This document shows, in pieces, positions 8,398 through 22,379 of a stretch of DNA of 64,000 bases. The stretch covers positions 186,001 to 250,000 of the forward strand of contig NZ_BMJI01000001.1 of NCBI RefSeq assembly GCF_014643255.1. Reading direction: 5' to 3'. The stretch comes from Tersicoccus solisilvae (GTDB lineage: Bacteria > Actinomycetota > Actinomycetes > Actinomycetales > Micrococcaceae). Position 1 is the first letter of the stretch, and every line of letters starts with the position of its first letter. The notes under the pieces are model-generated. The model ran no database searches. It had not been told where the DNA came from and saw only the letters and a list, made by a program, of their open reading frames with translations. The position numbers and the translations under genes are program-made.

Positions 8398-8470
8398 TGG
8401 AGACTAGGGGAATCGAACCCCTGACCTGAAGCTTGCAAAGCTACCGCTCTACCAACTGAGCTAAGTCCCC
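8398..8470 (-). tRNA. tRNA-Ala(UGC)
   Basis: The 73-nt minus-strand cloverleaf has a 7-bp acceptor stem GGGGACT/AGTCTCC with discriminator A, D-arm TAGCTCAGTTGGTAGAGC, anticodon loop TTTGCAA and T-arm AGGGGTTCGAATCCCCT. The 3' CCA is not encoded. The anticodon stem GTAGC/GCTTC contains one U-U mismatch, which is slightly unusual but does not disturb the fold. Confidence 0.95.
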
Positions 8471-8481
8471 GAGTGGGTGGG

Positions 8482-8601
8482 TCAGTCGATGGTGTCCGTG
8501 GCGTCGCGCCACTTCTTCTTCTCCGCCTCGGCATCCTGGTACCGGCGCCAGGCGACGACTCCGGCGGCCGCCGCGGCCGCGATGGCCAGCAGTTTCTTCA
8601 T
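8482..8601 (-). CDS. DLW-39 family mini-protein (39 residues)
   Basis: This tiny frame lies between tRNA-Ala and tRNA-Ile. It encodes a 39-residue peptide starting MKKLLAIAAAAAAGVVAWRR and ending KWRDATDTID, with GAGGAATCC just before the ATG. Size, hydrophobic N-terminal helix, charged middle and W-x-x-A-T-D ending match the DLW-39 family, which sits at this tRNA locus in many actinobacteria. The family function is unknown. The N-terminal helix suggests a membrane-anchored microprotein. Confidence 0.85.
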   Translation of the reverse strand: MKKLLAIAAAAAAGVVAWRRYQDAEAEKKKWRDATDTID

Positions 8602-8630
8602 GGATTCCTCACGAGACGAGAGGGTGGGAG

Positions 8631-8704
8631 TGGGCGTACCAGGACTTGAACCTGGGACCTCTTCGTTATCAGCGAAGCGCTCTAACCGCCTGAGCTATAC
8701 GCCC
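8631..8704 (-). tRNA. tRNA-Ile(GAU)
   Basis: The 74-nt minus-strand cloverleaf has acceptor stem GGGCGTA/TACGCCC, D-arm TAGCTCAGGCGGTTAGAGC, anticodon arm with loop CTGATAA (anticodon GAU) and T-arm CCAGGTTCAAGTCCTGG. CCA is not encoded. The tRNA-Ile/tRNA-Ala pair downstream of gyrA is the standard actinobacterial arrangement. Confidence 0.96.
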
Positions 8705-8773
8705 CCAGACCCGTTGGGCCGAGACACGACGATACCGCATCGCGCCAGCCCCGCCCAAATCAGGAGGCCCACC

Positions 8774-10012
8774 TCACGCCTCGAACAGGCGCTGTCCGAC
8801 GTACCCGCCGGGGGCCACCCCGCCGGGCACCGCGAACAGCCCGGACCCGGTGTGCCGCAGGTACTCCGCGAGGGCGTCGTTCCGTGCCATCGCCGTCTGC
8901 ATCGGCACGTAGTGGGTCCGCGGGTCGGTGACGAACGCGAGGAACATCAGCCCGGCGTCGAGCCTGCCCAGCCCGTCCGATCCGTCCGTGTAGTTGTAGC
9001 CGCGGCGCAGCATCCGCACCCCGTCGTTGCGCGACGGATGGGCGAGGGCGACGTGCGAGGTCGTGGCGATCAGCGGGGTGCCGTCGTTCCCGGCCCGCGC
9101 CAGGTCCGGCTCCGTGAACTCGCTGCCGCCGGAGAGCGGCGCTCCCTCGGTCCGGTCCCGCCCCACCACCTGCTCCTGCTCCCGCAGCGACGTGCGGTCC
9201 CAGGTCTCGATGTGCATCCGGATCCGCCGCGCCACCAGGTACGTGCCGCCGGCCATCCAGCCGCCGGTCTCGCCCACCCACACGTGCTCGGCCAGCGCGT
9301 CGTTCTCCTCGGCCTTGAGGTTCGCGGTGCCGTCCTTGAACCCGAACAGGTTCCGCGGGGTCGCCTGCGCCGTGCTGGTCGACGCCGTCCGGCCGAACCC
9401 GAGCTGCGACCAGCGCACGCTGACCGTGCCGAACCCGATCCGGGCGAGGTTGCGGATGGCGTGCACGGCCACCTGGGGATCGTCGGCGCACGCCTGCACG
9501 ACGAGGTCGCCCCCGGTGCGGGCCGGCTCCAGCGCGTCGCCGGGGAAGTGCGGCAGGTCGATCAGGGCGGCGGGCCGGTGCTTCGCCAGCCCGAACCGGT
9601 CCTTCCCGTCCTTGCGGAACAGGCCGGCGCCGAAGCCGATGGTGATGGTCAGGTTGGCCGCGCTCAGCCCGAGCGCCTCGCCGGTGTCGGTGGGCGGGGA
9701 GTCGTACCCGGCGTCGGGGGTGAGCGAGCCGCCGGCGGTGAGGGTGGCCGCGGCCTCGGTCCACTGCTGCAGCAGCGCGATCAGCTCGTCGCGCGAGTCG
9801 GTGACGACGTCGAACGCGGCCAGGTGCAGACGGTCCTGCGCGGGCGTGACGATGCCGGCCTGGTGCGCTCCGTGGAAGGGCACGACCGACGACACCGGAG
9901 CGGCAACCGGGGACCGTTCTCCCGCAGCAGCGACGGCGGCCGCCCCGACGGCCGCGGTGACCCCGCCGGTGCCGGCGAGGGTGAGGAAGGAACGACGGCC
10001 GAGACGACTCAT
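8774..10012 (-). CDS. efeB: EfeB: Tat-exported DyP-type haem peroxidase / deferrochelatase
   Basis: This 412-residue protein is the last gene of efeUOB. The N-terminus RRSFLTLAGTGG followed by an Ala-rich stretch is a twin-arginine signal, so the folded haem protein is exported. DyP landmarks are the LFGFKDGT loop (GxxDG, with the distal catalytic Asp), RRIRMHIETW, and the region around HVALAHPSRNDGVRMLRRGYNY, which includes the proximal haem-ligand His. EfeB oxidises ferrous iron or recovers iron from haem and hands it to EfeO and EfeU. It starts 24 bp after efeO. Expression is probably set by the IdeR-type box ahead of efeU. Confidence 0.93.
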   Translation of the reverse strand: MSRLGRRSFLTLAGTGGVTAAVGAAAVAAAGERSPVAAPVSSVVPFHGAHQAGIVTPAQDRLHLAAFDVVTDSRDELIALLQQWTEAAATLTAGGSLTPDAGYDSPPTDTGEALGLSAANLTITIGFGAGLFRKDGKDRFGLAKHRPAALIDLPHFPGDALEPARTGGDLVVQACADDPQVAVHAIRNLARIGFGTVSVRWSQLGFGRTASTSTAQATPRNLFGFKDGTANLKAEENDALAEHVWVGETGGWMAGGTYLVARRIRMHIETWDRTSLREQEQVVGRDRTEGAPLSGGSEFTEPDLARAGNDGTPLIATTSHVALAHPSRNDGVRMLRRGYNYTDGSDGLGRLDAGLMFLAFVTDPRTHYVPMQTAMARNDALAEYLRHTGSGLFAVPGGVAPGGYVGQRLFEA

Positions 10013-10036
10013 GACGGGCTCACTGAGGGATGCGAC

Positions 10037-11224
10037 TCACGCGACGACGGCGCCGGTGAGCTTCGCCAGTGGCTCGCTCAGGGCGTCGACGCGCGTGGAG
10101 AGGGTCTTGATCTGCGCCGGCGTCAGGGCCTCGTAGGACACGAACCCGTCGCCCTGGCGGTACTGGTCCAGTTCCTTCTGCAGGGCGTCGAACCGGGCGC
10201 TGATGGTCGTCGCCAGCGGCTTGTTCTTCGCCTCCAGCGCCGGCCGGAGGTTGGTGAAGGCGATCCGGGCACCGTCGACGTTCGCCTGGAAGTCCCAGAG
10301 GTCGGTGTGCGAGAAGGCCTCCTCCTCGCCGGTGATCTTGCCCGTGGCCACCTCGTCGAGCAGTTCCTTGGCGCCGTTGCCGAGCTGGGCCGGGGTCAGC
10401 TTCACCGCCGTCGTCCGCTTCGCCAGCTCCTGGGTGTCGGCGAGCAGCCGGTCCGCCACCGTGGCGCGCTGCGCGGCCGTCAGCGCCGTGTATCCGGTCG
10501 CCGGCGGCCACAGGTCCTTCTCCAGCCGGTGCCAGCCGGTCCAGGCCTGCCCCTTCTCCAGGTCGGCCTCGCGGGCGTCCATCCGCGGGTCCAGATCCCC
10601 GAACGACTCGGCCACGGGCTCGATCCGCTCCCAGTGGGTGCGCGTGGGAGCGTAGGCGGCGCGGGCCGCGGCGGCATCTCCACGTTTGACGGCGGCGACG
10701 AACGCGGTGGTGCCCGTGAGCAGCTGCTCGGTCTGCTCCTTCACGTACGCCTGGTACTGCGTCGTGGCGGTGCTCAGCAGCTGCTGGGACGAGGCGTCCG
10801 CGTACACGGGCTTGCCGGAGTCGGTGACGGTGAAGTCCGCGCGGATCCCGTCCCCGCTCATGCCCGGCTTGCAGGCGGACCGGTACGTGCCGGCGGGCGC
10901 CTGGACGATCAGGTCCCGGCTCAGGCCCGGTCCGATGTTCTCGACCTCGCCGACGATCCGGACGCCGTCCTCGGCGAACAGGTAGAACTCGGTGACCTGG
11001 TTCCCCTGGTTGGTGACCCGGAACGTGACGGTGCCGCTGGGCGCCTGCGTACCGGTCAGGGTGCAGGCATCGTCGGTGCTGGTGACGCCGATGGGGCCGG
11101 ACGCGCTGCCGCCGGCGGTCGAGGCGGCCTGCGGCGTGTTCGACGTGCACGCGCTCAGCGCCAGGGCGAGGGCGAGGATGACGGCGGCGCCGGGCAGGCG
11201 GGAGCGACGGTGGGCGAACGGCAT
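10037..11224 (-). CDS. efeO: EfeO: iron-binding lipoprotein with cupredoxin-like and M75 (imelysin) domains
   Basis: The protein has 395 residues. The N-terminus ends in LALALSACTS, a lipobox with a Cys for lipid anchoring. Residues ~40-130 resemble the EfeO cupredoxin-like domain; residues ~140-390 are the all-helical M75 imelysin domain. The M75 signature HxxE appears as HWERIEPVAES, and GWHRLEKDLW is also conserved. EfeO captures iron outside the membrane and delivers it to the EfeU permease. It starts 3 bp after efeU and 24 bp before efeB, so the three are one operon. Confidence 0.93.
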   Translation of the reverse strand: MPFAHRRSRLPGAAVILALALALSACTSNTPQAASTAGGSASGPIGVTSTDDACTLTGTQAPSGTVTFRVTNQGNQVTEFYLFAEDGVRIVGEVENIGPGLSRDLIVQAPAGTYRSACKPGMSGDGIRADFTVTDSGKPVYADASSQQLLSTATTQYQAYVKEQTEQLLTGTTAFVAAVKRGDAAAARAAYAPTRTHWERIEPVAESFGDLDPRMDAREADLEKGQAWTGWHRLEKDLWPPATGYTALTAAQRATVADRLLADTQELAKRTTAVKLTPAQLGNGAKELLDEVATGKITGEEEAFSHTDLWDFQANVDGARIAFTNLRPALEAKNKPLATTISARFDALQKELDQYRQGDGFVSYEALTPAQIKTLSTRVDALSEPLAKLTGAVVA

Positions 11225-11227
11225 CGG

Positions 11228-12097
11228 TCAGGCTTCCTTGGTGACGGCCAGGCTCGTGCGAGCGGCCGGGGCGGAGGGGCTGGTGCGGGCGGCGACGGGC
11301 CGGCGCACGACCCGCAGGTAGATCGCCAGGGTGGGGACGACGTAGAGCAGCCAGGCCGCGACCTCCAGCCAGGTGCTCGCCGGGGAGAAGTTGAACACGC
11401 CCTTGAGCAGCGTGCCGTACCAGCTGGCCGGGGGGACGGCGGCGGAGAGGTCGAAGGCGAGGGCGTTCAGGCCCGGCAGGATCCGGGCCTCCTGCAGGTC
11501 GTGGATGCCGTAGGCGAGCACGCCGCCGGCGATGACGATGAGCAGGGCGCCGGTCCAGCGGAAGAAGGTGGCCAGGTTCAGTCGGATGGTGCCGCGGCCG
11601 ATCAGCCAGCCGATCAGCACGGCGGTGGCGATGCCGGCCAGGGATCCGGCGAGGGGCTGCCAGGTCTGGCCGCTGGCCTGGGCGGCGGCCCACAGGAAGA
11701 GGGCGGTCTCCAGGCCTTCACGCCCGACGGTGACGGCGGCGACCACGGCCACCGCCCAGCCGCCCGCGGTGGTGGCGGCGTCCATCCGGCTGGTCAGCGT
11801 GGTGCCGAGGGTGCGCGCGGTGCGCGCCATCCAGAACACCATGCCGGTGACGAGCGCGACCGCCAGGATGGACAGGCCACCGCCGATGGCCTCCTGGGCC
11901 TCGAACGTCAGACCCTGGGGACCGAAGGTCAGGAGCGCCCCGAAACCGGCGCTGAGCAGGACGGCGACGGCGACACCGGCCCACAGGCGCGGGATGAGGG
12001 CCGTCCGACCGGTCCGGCGCAGGTACGCCAGCAGCAGCACGAGCAGCAGCGCCGCCTCGAGCCCCTCGCGCAGGCCGATCAGGTAGTTCCCGGTCAC
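11228..12097 (-). CDS. efeU: EfeU: FTR1-family high-affinity iron permease
   Basis: This 289-residue integral membrane protein has about seven TM helices. Two REGLE motifs, GLREGLEAALL near residue 10 and GREGLETALFLW in the middle, are the iron-translocating signatures of the FTR1/EfeU family. The C-terminal ~30 residues are cytoplasmic and basic. It is the first gene of efeUOB. GAGGAGACT provides the ribosome-binding site, and an IdeR/DtxR-like box lies 20 bp upstream of the start. Confidence 0.94.
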   Translation of the reverse strand: MTGNYLIGLREGLEAALLLVLLLAYLRRTGRTALIPRLWAGVAVAVLLSAGFGALLTFGPQGLTFEAQEAIGGGLSILAVALVTGMVFWMARTARTLGTTLTSRMDAATTAGGWAVAVVAAVTVGREGLETALFLWAAAQASGQTWQPLAGSLAGIATAVLIGWLIGRGTIRLNLATFFRWTGALLIVIAGGVLAYGIHDLQEARILPGLNALAFDLSAAVPPASWYGTLLKGVFNFSPASTWLEVAAWLLYVVPTLAIYLRVVRRPVAARTSPSAPAARTSLAVTKEA

Positions 12098-12116
12098 CGC
12101 AGTCTCCTCATCTCGG

Positions 12117-12135
12117 TCAGGTGAGGCTTACCTCA
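12117..12135 (-). promoter_or_regulatory. IdeR/DtxR-type iron box in front of efeUOB
   Basis: TCAGGTGAGGCTTACCTCA fits the IdeR/DtxR palindrome pattern AGGTnAGnCTnACCT at every conserved position. It is centred about 29 bp upstream of the efeU start, so a bound Fe-IdeR would block transcription when iron is plentiful. The match is seen; binding is inferred. Confidence 0.8.
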
Positions 12136-12222
12136 CCCGAGCAGGAGACTAGACCGCGGGACGTCAATTACACAACACGGGGCTTCCGTATTGCGTCACG
12201 GGGTCGACGGGAGGCCGATCCG

Positions 12223-12920
12223 TCAGTCGTCCGTGAGGGTGACCCCGATGCCGCCGACCAGCGTCGACGTGATGTTGTACAGCACGGCCGCCAGCACGGA
12301 CAGCGCGGTCAGCAGGAAGATGTTGGTCACGGCGACGACCGTGGCGAAGGAGGCCACCTGACCGAGCGAGGCGTAGGTGCGCAGGTCGAAGCTGTTGCTG
12401 CCGCCCACCTCGCCGAGCATCTGGTTGATCCGGGCGAAGATGCCGGTCAGGTCCAGCACCGTCCACAGCACGATGGACGCCACCACGGTGACGATGCCCA
12501 ACGCCACGGAGAGCAGGAACGCCATCTTCAGGACCGACCACGGGTCGACCTTGCTCACCAGCAGGCGGGCGCGACGCACCTTCGTCCGCTGGGGCGGCCG
12601 GACCAGCTTCGGGGCGGGCCGGGTCGCGGCCTCCCGGCCACCGGATGCCTGAGAGCCCGAACCCTGGCCGGAGCCACCCTGGCCGGCGGGGCGGCCGGCC
12701 GACGCGGGACGGGGACCCGAGGTGCGGGGGGACGCGGACGGCGCGGCGTTCCGCGCGGCGGTGCCCGTACGGGGCGACGTCGACGGGGCGCGGTCGGGCC
12801 GGCTGGGGGCCCGTCCGGTCGCGGCGTCGCGGATGCCGGCGCCCTTGGCCTTCATCCGTTCGAGAGCGTCCGACCGCTGGCCGGACCCGCCGCGGCCGTC
12901 ACCGCTGGGCTTGCTGGAGC

Positions 12921-12924
<4 letters not shown>
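12223..12924 (-). CDS. DUF3566 membrane protein downstream of gyrA
   Basis: This 233-residue protein has about 120 disordered N-terminal residues rich in Ser, Gly, Pro and Arg, then the DUF3566 domain beginning [20 protein letters not shown]. Two TM helices follow ([20 protein letters not shown] and the [27 protein letters not shown] region). The start overlaps the gyrA stop by 4 bp, so it is translationally coupled to gyrA, as in mycobacteria (Rv0007 position). The family is conserved around the actinobacterial origin and has been linked to the cell envelope; a precise role is not established. Confidence 0.88.
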
Positions 12925-15635
<2,711 letters not shown>

Positions 15636-15735
15636 GCTCGGGGTCCTTCTCTCATCTCACGTTCTCATCGCCCGGACGCGGGGACGCGGGCGGCACGTGC
15701 GGGTGCGGTGGCAGGGGTCGGGGATCCGACGCCGG

Positions 15736-18180
<2,445 letters not shown>

Positions 18181-18786
18181 TCAGCCGTAGGTGTCCCGTG
18201 GTCCGCGGCCGCGCACATGCCGGACGCCCTTCCGCCAGCTCGGCGCGGTGGGTCCGGACACCTTGATCGCGGTGAGGATGCCCGGCCCGATCTCCGCGTC
18301 GAACCGGGCCAGCAGGGTGGGCACCAGCAGGCGGACCTGGGTGGCCCAGGCCGTGGAGTCGCACACGACGTGCAGCGTGGTCTCGCGGAAGGCGTCCGGG
18401 TGGCAGTGCGCCGCGATGTCCGGCCCGACGATCTGCGCCCAGCGCCCGATCACCGACCCGACGGAGACGGGAGTGCTCCAGCCACGGTCCTTGACCATGC
18501 GGTCCACCACCGAGCCCAGCTCCAGCGGGTCGCGGCCGGTGCGGCGTGCGATGCCCGTCCGGGTCTGGGCGCTGCGGGCGGCACTGCGGTGCAGGGCCGC
18601 CGCGGAACGCACGCGTCGCTCACCCCGGGCCTCGGCGGCCGCGCGGGCCCGCAACAACGCCGCGGCCGGCGCGTCGATCGCCTCCTCGGCCCCCGCGCCC
18701 ACGGGCGCCGCCGGGTGGGCCGGCGGGTTCGCCGCGTCGTCGGCGGTGGCCGGCGGATCGGCGGGGGCGTCGTCGCCGGCGCTCAT
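18181..18786 (-). CDS. dciA: DciA-family (DUF721) replicative helicase loader/operator
   Basis: This 201-residue protein has a disordered Ala/Pro-rich N-terminus (~70 residues) and a C-terminal DUF721/DciA domain, with DPLELGSVVDRMVKDRGW, SVIGRWAQIVGPDIAAHC and the TLHVVCDSTAWATQVRLL stretch. DciA proteins help load DnaB in bacteria that lack DnaC or DnaI. The reading frame is open upstream, but the ATG at 18786 overlaps the recF stop as ATGA and is the natural start. Position between recF and gyrB matches Rv0004 of M. tuberculosis. Confidence 0.92.
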   Translation of the reverse strand: MSAGDDAPADPPATADDAANPPAHPAAPVGAGAEEAIDAPAAALLRARAAAEARGERRVRSAAALHRSAARSAQTRTGIARRTGRDPLELGSVVDRMVKDRGWSTPVSVGSVIGRWAQIVGPDIAAHCHPDAFRETTLHVVCDSTAWATQVRLLVPTLLARFDAEIGPGILTAIKVSGPTAPSWRKGVRHVRGRGPRDTYG

Positions 18787-19973
18787 GCCGCCTCCACGAC
18801 CCCGGCCCCGACCCGCAGCTGCCGGTCGATGAGACTGGCGGGGATGTCCTCGACGACGGCGGCGGTGATGAGCACCTGCTCCGCGTCCGCGGCGATCGCC
18901 GCCAGCCGGTTGCGCCGGTCGGCGTCCAGTTCCGCGAACACGTCGTCGAGCAGCAGGATCGGTTCGCCGCCCTCGGTCAGGGCGTCCTCCCGGAGCAGTT
19001 CGTAGGCGGCCAGCCGCAGCGACAGGGCGACCGACCAGGACTCCCCGTGCGAGGCGTAACCCTTGGCGGGTGCCTGCCCGAGCACGAGGTCGATGTCGTC
19101 CCGGTGCGGTCCGGTCAGCGTCAGCGCCCGGTCCCGGTCCCGGGTCTCGCCGGCCTCCAGCGCGTCGAGGAACGTGCGGCGGATCGTCTCGGTGTCCAGG
19201 CCGGCCAGGTCGGAGCCGGTGTCGGCCGGTCCGGGGGCGGGCAGCGCGTCGTCGTCGTCGGTGTCGTGCCCGACCACGGTGCTGCGATACCGCGCGGTCA
19301 GCTCCTTGCTGCCGTCGGTCAGGCGTCGATAGGCCGCGGCCAGGTGCGGGGCGAGCCGCTCCAGCAGGGTGACCCGGGCCTGCAGCAGCTGGGCGCCGGT
19401 CGCGGCGAGGTGCTCGTTCCACACCTGCAGGGTCGCGCGGTGGTTGTCGGTGTAACGGCCGGCAGCCCGCGCGGACTTGAGCAGGGCGTTGCGTTGCTTG
19501 AGCACCCGGTCGTACTCCCCGCGCAGGGCGGCCTGCGCGGGGGCGAGGGTCACGGTCAACTCGTCGAGGAAGCGCCGTCGGCCGCCCGGGTCGCCCTTGA
19601 CCAGGTCGAGGTCCTCGGGGGCGAACAGGACGGTGCGGCAGAGCCCGAGCGCCTCGCGGGCCCGCACCGGGTTGGCCCGGTTGATCCGCACCCGGTTGCC
19701 GCCGCGGGCGTTGATCTCCAGCTCCAGGCTCAGCTGTTGCGTGCGGCGCACCAGGCGGGCGCGGACCAGCGCCTGCTGCGCGCCGAACCGGATCAGCGGG
19801 GCGTCCTGGCTGACCCGGTGGGAGCCCAGGGTCGCCAGGTAGCCGACGGCCTCGACGATGTTGGTCTTGCCGAGCCCGTTGGCGCCGACGAACACGGTGA
19901 CGCCGGGTTCGAGCGTGAGGTCGAGCTGGGCGTAGGTGCGGAAGTCGGTGAGGGAGAGAGCGGCGAGGTGCAC
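18783..19973 (-). CDS. recF: RecF recombination mediator ATPase
   Basis: This 396-residue SMC-like ATPase acts in single-strand gap repair, helping RecA load with RecO and RecR. It opens with LALTDF-type residues (ALSLTDFRTYAQLDL), Walker A GANGLGKTN (Leu where many RecFs have Gln), signature region SHGESWSVALSLRLA and Walker B ILLLDDVFAELD. An insertion of acidic/Pro residues near 255-275 is unremarkable. It overlaps dciA by 4 bp and starts 4 bp after gnd, so gnd-recF-dciA are probably cotranscribed. Confidence 0.96.
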   Translation of the reverse strand: MHLAALSLTDFRTYAQLDLTLEPGVTVFVGANGLGKTNIVEAVGYLATLGSHRVSQDAPLIRFGAQQALVRARLVRRTQQLSLELEINARGGNRVRINRANPVRAREALGLCRTVLFAPEDLDLVKGDPGGRRRFLDELTVTLAPAQAALRGEYDRVLKQRNALLKSARAAGRYTDNHRATLQVWNEHLAATGAQLLQARVTLLERLAPHLAAAYRRLTDGSKELTARYRSTVVGHDTDDDDALPAPGPADTGSDLAGLDTETIRRTFLDALEAGETRDRDRALTLTGPHRDDIDLVLGQAPAKGYASHGESWSVALSLRLAAYELLREDALTEGGEPILLLDDVFAELDADRRNRLAAIAADAEQVLITAAVVEDIPASLIDRQLRVGAGVVEAA

Positions 19974-19977
19974 GTCG

Positions 19978-20943
19978 TCAGCTCGGGTCGGCCGCCGTCG
20001 ACGGGTCGGTGCCGGTGTTCTCGCTGCCCGGGCTCGGGGTGCCGCTGCCCTCGATCCGCTGGCCGGCGGGCCGGACGGCGTGGCCGCCGAACTGGTTGCG
20101 CAGCGCGGCGACGGCCTTCATGGCCGGGGAGTCCTCCTGCCGGGAGACGAACCGGGCGAAGACGGCGGCGGTGATGGCGGGTGCGGCGACCTCGTTGGCG
20201 ATCGCCTCCTCGACCGTCCACCGGCCCTCGCCGGAGTCCTCGACGTACCCGGAGATCTTCTCCAGCCCGGGGTCGTCGGTCAGCGCCCGGACCATCAGGT
20301 CGAGCAGCCAGGACCGGATCACGGTGCCCTTCTGCCAGGCGTGGAACGTGCCGGCCACGTCGGTGACGATGTCCTTCTTGGCCAACAGCTCGTAGCCCTC
20401 GCCCAGGGACTGCATGACGCCGTACTCGATGCCGTTGTGCACCATCTTGGCGTAGTGCCCGGCACCCACGGCGCCCACGTGCACGAAGCTCTCCTCGCGC
20501 GGGCCCTCCGGGCGGAGCACGTCGAAGACGGGCATCAGGGTGGCCACGTCCTCGTCGCTGCCGCCGGCCATCATGCCGTAGCCGTTCTCCAGGCCCCACA
20601 CCCCGCCGGAGACCCCGACGTCGACGAAGCCGATGCCCCGCTCGGCGGCGTGGTCCGCGTGCGCCTGGTCGTCGGTGAAGCGGGAGTTGCCGCCGTCGAT
20701 GAGGATGTCGCCGGCGTCGAGCTTGCCGGTCAGTTCCTCGACCACGGCCGCGGTGATGGCACCGGCCGGCAGCATCAGCCAGACGATCCGCGGGGAGGGC
20801 AGCGCCGCCACGAGGGCGTCGGTGTCCGGAACGTCGGTGACGTCGGGGTTCCGGTCGTACCCGGTGACGTCCACGCCGCCGCGGCGCAGCCGCTCCCGCA
20901 TGTTGAAGCCCATCTTGCCGAGCCCGATCATGCCGATGTGCAT
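19978..20943 (-). CDS. gnd: 6-phosphogluconate dehydrogenase, short decarboxylating (GndA-like) type
   Basis: The protein has 321 residues, the short form of the family. It oxidises 6-phosphogluconate to ribulose-5-phosphate and CO2. The N-terminal Rossmann fold has IGMIGLGKMGFNMRERL. The substrate region is DVGVSGGVWGLENGYG, and the catalytic Lys and Asn are in GHYAKMVHNGIEYG. The C-terminal ~30 residues, rich in Gly, Ser and Pro, look disordered. gnd between dnaN and recF is a synteny marker of Streptomyces, Frankia and relatives, and is absent from the mycobacterial origin. Confidence 0.95.
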   Translation of the reverse strand: MHIGMIGLGKMGFNMRERLRRGGVDVTGYDRNPDVTDVPDTDALVAALPSPRIVWLMLPAGAITAAVVEELTGKLDAGDILIDGGNSRFTDDQAHADHAAERGIGFVDVGVSGGVWGLENGYGMMAGGSDEDVATLMPVFDVLRPEGPREESFVHVGAVGAGHYAKMVHNGIEYGVMQSLGEGYELLAKKDIVTDVAGTFHAWQKGTVIRSWLLDLMVRALTDDPGLEKISGYVEDSGEGRWTVEEAIANEVAAPAITAAVFARFVSRQEDSPAMKAVAALRNQFGGHAVRPAGQRIEGSGTPSPGSENTGTDPSTAADPS

Positions 20944-21033
20944 GGTCTCCGTCCCTTCCGTCGCGTTCCTGGCTCTGCGCCCGCTGGTGCTGCTGCGCCC
21001 ACGGCGCGATGCCGGGTCAGCGGGGCCGGTGCG

Positions 21034-22158
21034 TCATTGGTTCGGCAGCCGCACCGGCATCAGCAGGTACCGGTAGTCGTCCAGTTCGTCCCCGTCGGCC
21101 TCCTGCTGGGCGGAGACGACCGCCGGCTTGGGCGGGGTGGTGAACGAGAACCGCACGTAGTCGGTGCTGAACGCGCTCAAGCCCTCGCTCAGGTAGTGCG
21201 GGTTGAACGCGACGGTGATCGGATCGCCCGTGAGGTTCGCCTCGATCGCCTCGGACGCCTGGGCGTCCTCGCCGGTGCCGGCGTCGAGCGAGAGCGTGCC
21301 CTCGGAGAACGCCATCCGGATCGGGGTGTTCCGCTCGGCCACCAGCGCCACCCGGCGGACGGCCTCGATCAGGTCGGCGGTGCGGACGGAGGCGTGGATC
21401 GGGGTCACGTCCGGGAAGAGCGACCGGATCTTCGGGTAGTCGCCGTCGACCAGCAACGACGTGGTGCGCCGCCCTCCGCTCTCGAAACCGATCAGCTCGT
21501 TCGCGTCGGACAGGGCGATGGACAGGTCGCCGCCGGAGCCGAGCGTCTTGGCGACCTCGCTGAGCGTGCGGGCCTTGACCAGCACGCTCGTCGAGAGACC
21601 GGCGCTGCTGGGCCGCCAGCCCAGTTCCCGCATCGCCAGCCGGTACCGGTCGGTGGCCAGCAGCGTCATGGTCTCGCCCTCGAACTCGATCCGCACGCCG
21701 GTGAGGATCGGCAGGGTGTCGTCGCGGCTCGCGGCGATGATCACCTGGGAAACGGCCTGGGCGAACGCGCTGCCGTCGACGACGCCGCCGATCGGGGGAA
21801 GCGCCGGCAGCTCCGGGTAGTCGTTCTCCGGCATCGTCGCCAGGTTGAACCGGGAATTGCGGCAGCTGAGCGTGATCTTCGCGCCGTCGGTCGCGATCTC
21901 CACGGGGGCGGAGGGAAGGCTGCGGCAGATGTCGGCGAGGAGGCGACCGGAGACCAGGACCGTGCCGGGCTCGGCGACGTCGGCGGCGAACTGCAGGTTC
22001 GCGGAGATCTCGTAGTCGAAGCTCGACAGGCTCACCGATCCGGACTCGGCCTTGAGCAGGAGTCCCGAGAGCACCGGGACCGGGGGGCGGGGGGACAACG
22101 AGCGAGCGGTCCAGGAGACGGCCTCGGCGAGGACATCCCGGTCAACGGAGAACTTCAC
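21034..22158 (-). CDS. dnaN: DNA polymerase III beta sliding clamp
   Basis: This 374-residue clamp encircles DNA and tethers polymerases. It starts MKFSVDRDVLAEAVSWTARS and ends YRYLLMPVRLPNQ, the conserved C-terminal hydrophobic-pocket segment. Three structurally repeated clamp domains fill the length, which is normal for the family. Reading minus-strand, it lies 582 bp downstream of dnaA, with the probable origin in between. Confidence 0.97.
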   Translation of the reverse strand: MKFSVDRDVLAEAVSWTARSLSPRPPVPVLSGLLLKAESGSVSLSSFDYEISANLQFAADVAEPGTVLVSGRLLADICRSLPSAPVEIATDGAKITLSCRNSRFNLATMPENDYPELPALPPIGGVVDGSAFAQAVSQVIIAASRDDTLPILTGVRIEFEGETMTLLATDRYRLAMRELGWRPSSAGLSTSVLVKARTLSEVAKTLGSGGDLSIALSDANELIGFESGGRRTTSLLVDGDYPKIRSLFPDVTPIHASVRTADLIEAVRRVALVAERNTPIRMAFSEGTLSLDAGTGEDAQASEAIEANLTGDPITVAFNPHYLSEGLSAFSTDYVRFSFTTPPKPAVVSAQQEADGDELDDYRYLLMPVRLPNQ

Positions 22159-22379
22159 GGAGAATGCATCCGCCTTTCAGCGTCGTCGTGCGGGAGCCGT
22201 CGGGCTCCGGAGCAGCAGGTCGGTCCCGACCCGTGACGAGAGGACCGACGGGGACGGTGATCCGGGGACAGCTTAGCGAAGGGTCGAGGCGACCGGGACC
22301 GGGGCGGTCGACGAACGGACCCGGTCCCGATCGATGGTGGGTGCGACGTCGACGGCAGGACGGTGCACGGGTGGATGTT

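Noticed and set aside
8477-12124. A 1215-residue plus-strand frame over two tRNA-flanked elements and the efe operon
   Set aside because: It runs through a tRNA gene and opposite three clear efe genes, with low-complexity shadow composition.
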